Shown in pieces: positions 1-5,514 of a stretch of 7,285 nucleotides of DNA. Within the stretch, counting starts at the first letter, position 1; every line of letters starts with the position of its first letter. The position numbers and the translations under genes were made by a program. Below the pieces are notes generated by a model that worked only from the letters and a program-made list of their open reading frames with translations, did no database searches and was not told where the DNA came from. The stretch comes from Chloroflexota bacterium (GTDB lineage Bacteria > Chloroflexota > Dehalococcoidia > Lucifugimonadales > Lucifugimonadaceae): NCBI GenBank assembly GCA_016210435.1, contig JACQUF010000252.1:1-7285 (forward strand). Direction: 5' to 3'.

Positions 1-124
1 GGATCAGTCCGCGATCGATGATCTCTTTCGGGTTTACGCCCTGGTTCAGCGCATCACGCGCCCACCGTTCAGCGCCCTTGTGATCGCCCTCGATGATCAT
101 TTGTGACAGCTGGCTGAATTCCAC
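1..124 (-). CDS. Corrinoid (B12-binding) methyltransferase carrier protein, N-terminal fragment
   Basis: Only the first 41 codons are present; the gene runs off the left edge. The translation begins VEFSQLSQMIIEGDHKGAE and continues to a PKEIIDRGLI segment. This is the pattern of the helical N-terminal cap of MtaC/MtbC/MttC-type corrinoid proteins (an LSQxIIxGD...A start, then a P.EII..GLI helix). In that family the cap precedes a Rossmann-type cobalamin domain with a DxHxxG motif, which would lie outside the window. The start is GTG at 124-122, supported by the Shine-Dalgarno site AAAGGAG (plus-strand 131-137) six bases upstream. It lies 14 bases after the stop of the UroD-family gene, so the two are probably co-transcribed. 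The expected role is to carry a methyl group on cobalt between a substrate methyltransferase and an acceptor methyltransferase in the cytoplasm. Family assignment from so short a piece is good but not certain. Confidence 0.82.
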   Translation of the reverse strand, partial: MEFSQLSQMIIEGDHKGAERWARDALNQGVNPKEIIDRGLI

Positions 125-138
125 GCCTTGCTCCTTTC

Positions 139-1266
139 TCACGCCGCCATCGGGTACGCGCCGCGCTCTTCGACCATTTCGGTGATCCGTGCGATACGAG
201 AGATCATCGATGTCGGCATCACGTTATCTGCCACGCCCAGGATGAATGCATCGCCTGGTGCGATCGCCCGGAAAAGATCATCCATGTAGGCTTCGAACTC
301 CTGATCAGAAATCGCCTGCTCGAGCATCACTGAAGGCACGCCGCCGAAAATGATCATGGACTTGCCCCACCGCTCCCGGGCCATCCGGAATGTGCACGGC
401 ACCATGGGCGCAGTGACGAAGCATTCCTGCATGTCGTAGCCAGCCTCGGCAAGATCGCCAAGGATTTCCAAGGTGTCGTTGTCCGCGTGCTGCGCGACCG
501 ACTTCCCGAATCCATGCATGTACTCGACGAACTCCCGCACATAGGGGGTGATATACCGCTTGAAGTAGGACGGCGGGGTGGTCTGCGAAGCGAAGTGCGC
601 CCCGTGCAGGATCAGCGTCGCTGGCGAGTTGGCGACAACAGGCCACATGCGCTCGCGGTATACCTGAGTCATCGTTTCGAGCAGCCCCTCGACCTTGTCC
701 TCGTAATCGAAGAGGTCCAGATATGCCTTCTCGTAGCCGCAGAGATCGGCGAGGAAGTGGTGAAACGGCACGTCCCCGACGCTCAGCATTGGGAGACCTT
801 CGTCGCCGATGTCACGGTCGTATGCCCGGAATTCCTCGTAGCACGGGTGGTACTCGGTGTTCTCCACCAGGTACCGGACCACGTCGTAGTCTTCGGGCCT
901 CTTGAGCAGCTTCTGCACGACCAGCGGCTGAATGCCAGCGCGGTCGAGATCGGGTGTCCGCCTGCTCGTTTCGCTCACGGTGCCGACCGGCGTTACGTAC
1001 TCGGTGGTACACATCAGCCCGTCGCGGCGTTCGATGACGTCGACGCCTCTGATTCGCGTCGTGAATACGCGGCCGGTGCGCGCTGTTGTGCCAACGCCCA
1101 GGTCGCGCTGAATCTCCCTGAGCGTCATGTCCCGGTACCGCTCTGGAAGAGTTCCTGCCAGACGATGGGCGGTGTACCAGATCTCGAGGCGCGGGACCCA
1201 AGGAATGCGATCGGGGGGCCTGCCTTCGAGCACTGCAAGCTGCCGCTCTCGGACGGTCATCGTCAT
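139..1266 (-). CDS. UroD-family (MtaA/MtbA-like) putative corrinoid methyltransferase, divergent
   Basis: A 375-residue protein of normal length for uroporphyrinogen decarboxylase-superfamily methyltransferases. It opens with the family signature (TVRERQLAVLEGRPPDRIPW) and has a C-terminal TIM-barrel part with HADND (His260, Asp262), a GGVPS strand (308-312) and a GDAFILGVADNVMP segment (338-351). In MtaA/MtbA a His-x-Cys plus a distant Cys bind zinc. Here the position reads His-Ala-Asp, so that site is absent or altered, although Cys282 and Cys291 lie downstream. Haem synthesis is unlikely given the corrinoid protein gene 14 bases downstream; methyl transfer to or from that corrinoid is the better guess, and the substrate is unknown. 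The start ATG at 1266 has an excellent Shine-Dalgarno site (GAGGAGGT, plus-strand 1273-1280). Another ATG two codons in (MTMT) is possible but less well placed. It follows the second UroD-like gene by 57 bases. Confidence 0.85.
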   Translation of the reverse strand: MTMTVRERQLAVLEGRPPDRIPWVPRLEIWYTAHRLAGTLPERYRDMTLREIQRDLGVGTTARTGRVFTTRIRGVDVIERRDGLMCTTEYVTPVGTVSETSRRTPDLDRAGIQPLVVQKLLKRPEDYDVVRYLVENTEYHPCYEEFRAYDRDIGDEGLPMLSVGDVPFHHFLADLCGYEKAYLDLFDYEDKVEGLLETMTQVYRERMWPVVANSPATLILHGAHFASQTTPPSYFKRYITPYVREFVEYMHGFGKSVAQHADNDTLEILGDLAEAGYDMQECFVTAPMVPCTFRMARERWGKSMIIFGGVPSVMLEQAISDQEFEAYMDDLFRAIAPGDAFILGVADNVMPTSMISRIARITEMVEERGAYPMAA

Positions 1267-1272
1267 GTGATT

Positions 1273-1280
1273 ACCTCCTC
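1273..1280 (-). promoter_or_regulatory. Strong Shine-Dalgarno site for the 1266 start
   Basis: The minus strand reads GAGGAGGT followed by six bases and then ATG at 1266. It is a near-perfect anti-16S match and fixes the start at the first of two closely spaced ATGs. It suggests high independent translation initiation for the divergent UroD-like gene within the transcript. Confidence 0.8.
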
Positions 1281-1290
1281 GTTGTCATTG

Positions 1291-1315
1291 CCTCCCTCCC
1301 CAGCAGGAGGGAAGG
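1291..1315. repeat. GC-rich imperfect palindrome between the two UroD-like genes
   Basis: The arms TCCCTCC (1293-1299) and GGAGGGA (1306-1312) form a 7-bp stem with a 6-base loop, flanked by further C-rich and G-rich bases. No T-tract follows on either strand, so it is not a standard intrinsic terminator. It resembles the palindrome at 4487-4511 in having CTCC-type and GGAGGGA-type arms, and both may belong to one dispersed repeat family. It could also stabilise mRNA ends. The family assignment is inferred from two similar copies only. Confidence 0.5.
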
Positions 1316-1323
1316 AGCGCGCC

Positions 1324-2484
1324 TCATCGTGATCGATTCGCTCCCGCCAGTGCAGCATGTGCGGTCTCGAACATGGCCACGACGTTCGCCGGAGGCACCT
1401 CAGCCTGGATGCAATGCACAGACGCCAGGACATATCCGCCGCCGCGGCCCAGGTCGCCGAGCCGGGCCTTGACCTCATCGGCCACATCTCGCGGCGACCC
1501 ATAGGGCAGGACTTTCTGCGTATCCACACCGCCCCAGAAACAGAGGTCCCTGCCGAATTCCCGCTTGAGGAGCATCGGGTCCATTCCCTCTGCGTTGACC
1601 TGTACGGGGTTGATCACCTGGACGCCGCAGTCGATCAGGTCAGGAAGGAGGTCATAGATCGCGCCGTCGCTGTGCATGATCACCTTCGCTCGCGTTCGAT
1701 CGTGCAGGTTTGCCACGAACCGTGCGTGATGCGGCTTAACCATGCGGCGATAGAGGTTGCCGCTCATGAACGACTGCGTCTGTATGCCCATATCGTCTGC
1801 GAAAGACACACCTTCGATGAGATCGCCCACCTCGACCAGCGCGAGCGTCGCGATATCACAGATGACATCCGTTATTCGTTCCTGGAGCGCATTTGCAAAC
1901 GCGGGGTTGAGTAAGAGGTCTTCGAAGAACTCCGTAAATCCACGGATCCGCTGGGCGAGAGCGAAGTTACTGTTGGGGAGGTTGAGCACGATCGCATAAT
2001 CGGTCTCTCTGCGCATTCGTTCGACGCGTTCGCGCAGGCCGCGCACCCGGCTCGAGTCTGATCCATCGGGCCATGGCATGGCGTCCACATCTCGCGGAGT
2101 GGGTTCGGCGACGTCCTGCAGCGGCCCCTTTACGTTGATCCACGGCGCCGTGAAATGGGCTTTATGCCAGGTCACGCCCCATTCATCCACGTAGCAGTTT
2201 TGCCCGGTGAAACGCCGTGGGCTCGACTCCGGGTCGTTGAGACCCAACCCGCGGACATCGATATCGAAATGCTCGAGCACTCGCTCGCTCGGCCGCACAA
2301 CCTGCCCCTCGCCGCGTTCCCCCTCCACGAGTTCCTCGGGCTCGAACCCGAGATGTTTGAGAAGGGCAACGTAGGCGTCCGGGTGGATCTGCGTAGCCGG
2401 ACCACCCCCGAAGTCGATCGGAACGCGGTCGGCCTCTTCATGATTCAGGGCGCGTATGACCCGTTCGCGGTGTGACATGGTCAT
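1324..2484 (-). CDS. UroD-family putative corrinoid methyltransferase
   Basis: A 386-residue cytoplasmic protein of the uroporphyrinogen decarboxylase superfamily. It starts MTMSHRERVIRALNHEEADR, the standard opening of UroD-like methyltransferases, followed by VPIDFGG. Further landmarks are SFADDMG (227-233), MHSDG (270-274) at the strand that carries His-x-Cys in MtaA/MtbA, INPVQ (291-295), WGGVDTQ (317-323) and SVHCIQAEVPP (355-365). His271 and Cys358 could contribute to a metal site, but the usual His-x-Cys is His-Ser-Asp here. Many UroD-like proteins encoded beside corrinoid proteins share this HSDG variant, so function may be kept with different ligands. True haem decarboxylase activity is unlikely from the context. 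It is the first gene of the minus-strand methyl-transfer series and diverges from the reactivator gene at 2589. The start at ATG 2484 has only a weak GAGG-like site; an ATG two codons in is an alternative. Confidence 0.87.
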   Translation of the reverse strand: MTMSHRERVIRALNHEEADRVPIDFGGGPATQIHPDAYVALLKHLGFEPEELVEGERGEGQVVRPSERVLEHFDIDVRGLGLNDPESSPRRFTGQNCYVDEWGVTWHKAHFTAPWINVKGPLQDVAEPTPRDVDAMPWPDGSDSSRVRGLRERVERMRRETDYAIVLNLPNSNFALAQRIRGFTEFFEDLLLNPAFANALQERITDVICDIATLALVEVGDLIEGVSFADDMGIQTQSFMSGNLYRRMVKPHHARFVANLHDRTRAKVIMHSDGAIYDLLPDLIDCGVQVINPVQVNAEGMDPMLLKREFGRDLCFWGGVDTQKVLPYGSPRDVADEVKARLGDLGRGGGYVLASVHCIQAEVPPANVVAMFETAHAALAGANRSR

Positions 2485-2588
2485 CTTTCTGGCCTCGATT
2501 CACAGGGGAGGGTTTGTGCAGACCTGCCACCGCGGCGGGTAAGATTTGCCTGCCAGCGGCGTTGGTGGGAGGCGTCCGAGGATGAGTC
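2485..2588. promoter_or_regulatory. Divergent intergenic region, probable promoters for the methyltransferase series and the reactivator
   Basis: This 104-base gap is the only divergent junction in the window and should hold promoters for both directions. A TAAGAT hexamer (2540-2545) is a possible plus-strand -10 box, but no convincing -35 box lies 16-18 bases before it. The hexamer sits between two similar direct copies, CTGCCACCGCGGCG (2524-2537) and CTGCCAGCGGCG (2550-2561), spaced 26 bases apart; these could be operator half-sites. For the plus-strand gene, GAGGA (2578-2582) is a good ribosome-binding site six bases before ATG. I see no cobalamin riboswitch, and the gap is too short for a complete one. 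Confidence 0.45.
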
Positions 2589-3317
2589 ATGGGCCTCCCG
2601 GCGCCCAATGCATTTTCGTTCGAGCACCTCGCTCCGCCGATCAATCCGGACGACGTCTGGCGCTGTCTCGGACCGGCAGGCGGCGCGAAGGAAAAACTCG
2701 TGGACGCGGTTGCCTGGGCGACCGCCCAGGCCAGCGAGCTGGCCTGCCCACAGGCGGTGGCTGTATCCCTGCCGGTCGTCGGATCGGGCCGCGGCCGAGT
2801 CCAATTCGGCGGCGGGCCACAGATCGCGGGCAGGTTGGTCTCCCATCTCTTCGACGGGGCCATCGGAGGCGTATTCACTATCGCGACCGCGGGCCCGGGA
2901 ATCGAACGCCGGGTCGCCTCGTTGTTCGCAGAGGGCGAGGCCCTTCAGGCTTTCGTGCTCGATGCGGCTGGGTCGGCAATGGCCATGGCAGTCTTCGCCG
3001 ATGTCGCGGCGGGCATCGGCAAAGAGCTGGAGGTCCATTCGAACCGGGTGGGACCGTGCCTCAAGCCTGGCACAGACGCCTGGGCGCTTGAAGGGCAGCG
3101 TGCAATCTTCGACGTCGTGCCGGCCGCCAGCATCGGAGTCAGGCTGATGGACTCGCTGCTGATGAACCCTCAGAAGACGCAGTCCGGCGTGATCCCGTTC
3201 GGACCGAACCTGCGAATCATCAACGATCCCGGCGCGTCTCCCTGCCGCACATGCAGCGCGCCTCGCTGTCCGATGCGCGTCGAGGCCTTCCAAGGTCCTA
3301 CGCTGCCTGGCGCTTGA
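2589..3317 (+). CDS. Stand-alone methionine synthase activation-domain-like protein; probable corrinoid protein reactivator
   Basis: A 242-residue protein resembling the C-terminal activation domain of cobalamin-dependent methionine synthase (MetH), as found in small single-domain homologues. Supporting segments are a GPG..ER stretch (102-107), GSAMAMAVFADVAA (128-141) for the helix beside the active site, CLKPGTDAWALEGQ (157-170) at the place of the S-adenosylmethionine-binding RxSPGYxxWPLxxQ loop, and MNPQKTQSGVIPFGPN (192-207). It ends in CRTCSAPRCPMR (Cys219, Cys222, Cys227), the C-x2-C-x4-C-P-x-R tail common in these small homologues. In MetH this domain supports reductive methylation of inactive cob(II)alamin by SAM. 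Here no methionine synthase is visible, but a corrinoid protein and UroD-like proteins are encoded just across the divergent promoter, so reactivating that corrinoid protein is the likely role. It is not RamA, which is larger and has typical ferredoxin-type clusters. The 3' end overlaps the convergent gene by 20 bases. Confidence 0.8.
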   Translation: MGLPAPNAFSFEHLAPPINPDDVWRCLGPAGGAKEKLVDAVAWATAQASELACPQAVAVSLPVVGSGRGRVQFGGGPQIAGRLVSHLFDGAIGGVFTIATAGPGIERRVASLFAEGEALQAFVLDAAGSAMAMAVFADVAAGIGKELEVHSNRVGPCLKPGTDAWALEGQRAIFDVVPAASIGVRLMDSLLMNPQKTQSGVIPFGPNLRIINDPGASPCRTCSAPRCPMRVEAFQGPTLPGA

Positions 3318-3858
3318 AGAACAGCTTCTGGGGGCCCAGCGGGCAGTCGCATCGAACTTCGATGGCCGACGCGGGATTTCGGATTCCGGACCAGGCGGGA
3401 TCCTGCCAGGGACGAGTTCCGACAGGCGATGCTGCCGATTCGGCCATCAGGCGCTCGAATGCCGATGCACCGCTTCTGCACACAGGCCGGTCCAGTTTTC
3501 CATCCTGCCCGATCCGCCAGGCAGAGCCTTGTCCGAATACCAGGGGGCATCGGCCTGACGCCGCCGCGGTGCGAATCTCGGAGGCCATTCCGATTGGTTT
3601 GATTTCGTTAACGAGATCGAGCCCGAGGTTCGCCCCGCGGTCCTTAATCGATGCCTGCGTCATCTCGGGATCTGGTTCGGAAAGCGCGCCGGAGAGGCCG
3701 GCTATCAGCACCAGGAGGTAGAACACTCCGCCAAGCGCGATGAGAAGTTCCGCGGGCAGGTTCAGCCGCCCGCTGAGCGCGAGGCCTGCCAGAACCCCGA
3801 TAGGGATCAGCGGGATCAGCAGCAGACCGATGAACCGTGCCGAAGAGTAGCCTTTCAT
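3298..3858 (-). CDS. Hypothetical two-helix membrane protein
   Basis: A 186-residue protein I do not recognise. It begins MKGYSSARF and has two hydrophobic segments (about 9-29 and 37-59) joined by a short polar loop, then a soluble tail of about 125 residues with four cysteines (Cys104, Cys127, Cys170, Cys172, the last two as RCDCP). By the positive-inside rule, Lys2 and Arg8 suggest the N-terminus is cytoplasmic, which would place the tail in the cytoplasm too. An upstream ATG at 3903 would add 15 residues, but the ATG at 3858 has a clean GGGAGG site five bases upstream and gives a better membrane anchor start. It is the last gene after porGDAB and the C_GCAxxG_C_C protein, 56 bases downstream of the latter, and is convergent with the reactivator gene. 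A redox or membrane-anchoring role for the complex is possible but unsupported by a domain match. Confidence 0.6.
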   Translation of the reverse strand: MKGYSSARFIGLLLIPLIPIGVLAGLALSGRLNLPAELLIALGGVFYLLVLIAGLSGALSEPDPEMTQASIKDRGANLGLDLVNEIKPIGMASEIRTAAASGRCPLVFGQGSAWRIGQDGKLDRPVCRSGASAFERLMAESAASPVGTRPWQDPAWSGIRNPASAIEVRCDCPLGPQKLFFKRQAA

Positions 3859-3863
3859 TTGCG

Positions 3864-3869
3864 CCTCCC
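3864..3869 (-). promoter_or_regulatory. Shine-Dalgarno site deciding the start of the membrane protein
   Basis: The minus strand reads GGGAGG, five bases before ATG at 3858. No comparable site precedes the in-frame upstream ATG at 3903, so the shorter protein is preferred. Confidence 0.7.
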
Positions 3870-3914
3870 GTTCGTCCGGCCATGCAGCGAGAGGGGCCGG
3901 CATCTCGCGTCAAG

Positions 3915-4466
3915 CTACTCGGACGGGCGTGAGGATTCCGTGAGTAATTGAGGCGCCGTCGTGAGGGGCGCGTGGGGCAAGAGCTTCACGGCCTCTTCGA
4001 CTGCGGCATCCGCGAGCGCCACGCAGATATGCGGCGGGTAACCCGCGGGGGCGGCATTCGGGTCTCTGCGGTCCCAGTCAACGCGCGAGATGCCAGCGCA
4101 CGATGTCCCTCGACCGTAAACACGAGCGCGTTCTTCGAACCTTGCGCGAAACTCGCGTGCAGGCACCATGTCCTGCGCCGTCGACGCTCCGGGCCCGCCA
4201 GCTGGCAGGTATGAGTCCAGTAGATCGTTAGTAGGATTGGGACGTCGGGCGGGTTGCGGGGAAAGCGTGCCGATCGCCATCAGCCCGGCCAGCATCGCCG
4301 TGCAGGTCACGGCGCGCCCCGCGCCCAGCCCTCGCGAGGCGGACAGCAGAGTCTCTCGCTGTGGCCCCGGCGCCAGGTCGAGAGCCAGGATTACGCACTC
4401 GCCACAGGAGTATCCCTCTTTGAAATAGCGCCGGGTCGGGGACTTCGAGCCGTCATTCGCTCCCAT
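3915..4466 (-). CDS. C_GCAxxG_C_C family putative redox-active protein
   Basis: A 183-residue soluble protein matching the C_GCAxxG_C_C pattern by eye: FKEGYSCGECV (15-25, Cys21 and Cys24), then SRGLGAGRAVTCTAMLAGLMAIG (Cys55) at the GFGGG...CGAxxG position, and two late cysteines, TSCAGIS (Cys123) and PHICVALADAA (Cys148). The family is known mainly from anaerobes and is thought to be redox-active or metal-binding; no reaction is established. The motif varies from consensus (GAGRAVTCTAMLAG in place of a glycine-rich GxxCGAxxG). Its ATG overlaps the last 14 bases of porB in another frame, with GGGGTGA upstream, so it is translated from the por transcript. It may serve as an electron carrier, cluster donor or protection factor for the oxidoreductase, which is inference from position. 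The ORF ends at TAG, 56 bases before the membrane protein. Confidence 0.78.
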   Translation of the reverse strand: MGANDGSKSPTRRYFKEGYSCGECVILALDLAPGPQRETLLSASRGLGAGRAVTCTAMLAGLMAIGTLSPQPARRPNPTNDLLDSYLPAGGPGASTAQDMVPAREFRARFEERARVYGRGTSCAGISRVDWDRRDPNAAPAGYPPHICVALADAAVEEAVKLLPHAPLTTAPQLLTESSRPSE

Positions 4467-5514
4467 CGGTCACCCCTTCGCCTGAGACTCCCGCCTCCGG
4501 AAGGAGGGAGTTAGAGGGTGGAGGAACCTTGCTATCCCCCGCCCCCAGGCCCCCGCCCTCCAGGGGCGGGGGTTTGAATGCCGCGCAGCGCGCAATCAGC
4601 GCCTGCCATTCCGCATCGACCCTGGCCTGGATCTCATCGACCTGCTTCTCCGCGCCCGGGGCGAGCAGATGCCTGAACCGCCCCTGGGCCTTGAAGTAGT
4701 CCGTAACGGGTTTCGATTTCCTGGACGCGCCGGTGAGCCGCCACGCCCCGTCGACGACCTCGTAAAGCGGCCAGAAGCCAGTTTCGACTGCCAGCCGCGA
4801 GATCGCCATCGTCTCCTCCGGCTCGTGGCGCCAGCCCCGGTTGCACGGCGCGAGCACGTTCACGAACGACGGGCCCGTCGCTGCTTCCGCTCTCCGGACT
4901 TTCGCGAGCAAGTCCTTCCAGTTGTGGACCGCTGCTTGCGCCACATAGGGGATACCGTGCGCTGCGACGATCGCGGTGAGGTCTTTCCGCCACTGTGGCT
5001 TGCCATGCACCGCTCTGCCCGCAGGCGTCGTCGTCGTCCACGTCCCCGCGAAAGTTGCTCCGCTGCGCTGGATGCCGGTGTTCATGTATCCCTCGTTGTT
5101 GAGGCATATATAAACAAACCTGTGGCCCCTTTCGAGCGCTCCGCTCAGCCATTGGAGCCCGATGTCGTAGGTCGCACCGTCGCCCGCGAACACGACGATC
5201 GTGAACTTTCGCGGCTCGATCCGCGCCTTCCGGACGAGGGCTTTGTACGCGGCCTCAATTCCAGAAGCAGTCGATGCTGCGTTCTCGAACGCGCTATGGA
5301 TTACCGGCACCCGCCAGGCCGTGTCCGGGAACCGCGTCGTTGCGACCTCAAGGCACCCGGTGGCGAGAGAGACCACGGCCGGGTTCTCGAGGGCGAATAC
5401 GACCTGCCGAACGACGACCGATTCGGCGCACCCGGCGCAGAGACCGTGACCGCCCGAAAGACCATCGGGCCGCAGGGTCAGCTGTTGCAGCTTCAATGTC
5501 ACCAGAGATATCAC
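4453..5514 (-). CDS. porB: Pyruvate:ferredoxin oxidoreductase-type beta subunit (TPP-binding)
   Basis: A 353-residue beta subunit that binds thiamine diphosphate and a proximal 4Fe-4S cluster. Cluster ligands follow the PorB spacing: Cys26-x2-Cys29-x24-Cys54, plus Cys224 in NVLAPCNRGW. The TPP motif runs from GDG (111-113) to NN (139-140), followed by EGYMNTGIQRSGAT (141-154), which is highly typical of pyruvate-type rather than 2-oxoglutarate-type enzymes. The complex oxidises pyruvate with CoA to acetyl-CoA and CO2 while reducing ferredoxin, and may run in reverse. The start is GTG at 5514, overlapping the porA stop as GTGA, so initiation is probably by coupling; no good Shine-Dalgarno site is visible. 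The homologous part ends near residue 314. Residues 315-353 are a low-complexity Pro/Gly/Ser-rich tail encoded by palindromic repeats, so the C-terminus is longer than usual. Another 2-oxoacid as substrate cannot be ruled out. Confidence 0.93.
   Translation of the reverse strand: MISLVTLKLQQLTLRPDGLSGGHGLCAGCAESVVVRQVVFALENPAVVSLATGCLEVATTRFPDTAWRVPVIHSAFENAASTASGIEAAYKALVRKARIEPRKFTIVVFAGDGATYDIGLQWLSGALERGHRFVYICLNNEGYMNTGIQRSGATFAGTWTTTTPAGRAVHGKPQWRKDLTAIVAAHGIPYVAQAAVHNWKDLLAKVRRAEAATGPSFVNVLAPCNRGWRHEPEETMAISRLAVETGFWPLYEVVDGAWRLTGASRKSKPVTDYFKAQGRFRHLLAPGAEKQVDEIQARVDAEWQALIARCAAFKPPPLEGGGLGAGDSKVPPPSNSLLPEAGVSGEGVTDGSE
4487..4511. repeat. Imperfect palindrome inside the 3' end of porB
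   Basis: Arms ACTCCC (4487-4492) and GGGAGT (4506-4511) pair outside a GC-rich centre that adds CCT/AGG pairs after one mismatch. It encodes part of the porB tail (about residues 335-343). Its arms resemble the intergenic palindrome at 1291-1315. No T-tract follows, and downstream genes continue, so it is not a terminator. Confidence 0.5.
4536..4572. repeat. C/G-rich direct and inverted repeat inside the 3' end of porB
   Basis: CCCCCGCCC (4550-4558) and GGGCGGGGG (4564-4572) form a perfect 9-bp stem with a 5-base loop. An additional direct copy of the left arm, CCCCCGCCCCC, lies at 4536-4546 and could pair with the same right arm. The reading frame of porB passes through it as PPPLEGGGLGAG (residues 315-326). 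The right arm begins exactly where similarity to PorB ends. This looks like a dispersed GC-rich intergenic repeat that has been captured by the coding frame. Confidence 0.6.

Noticed and set aside
1291..1315. Intrinsic terminator between the UroD-like genes
   Set aside because: The hairpin is not followed by a T-tract on either strand, and the next gene follows closely with its own ribosome-binding site.
487..1332. Plus-strand open frame of 281 codons
   Set aside because: It lies antisense to the UroD-family gene at 139-1266, which has clear family motifs and a strong ribosome-binding site. Long antisense frames are expected in GC-rich DNA, and the translation resembles no family.
139..2484. 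Haem-pathway uroporphyrinogen decarboxylase (hemE)
   Set aside because: There are two divergent copies beside corrinoid genes, they are longer than typical HemE by about 20-40 residues, and no other haem genes are present. A methyltransferase role fits better.
2485..2588. Cobalamin riboswitch
   Set aside because: The gap is 104 bases, too short for a complete element of about 200 bases, and I see no recognisable B12-box sequence.
2481..3293. Minus-strand open frame of 270 codons
   Set aside because: It is antisense to the activation-domain-like gene, with an Arg/Ala-rich composition typical of a shadow frame. It would also fill the divergent promoter region.
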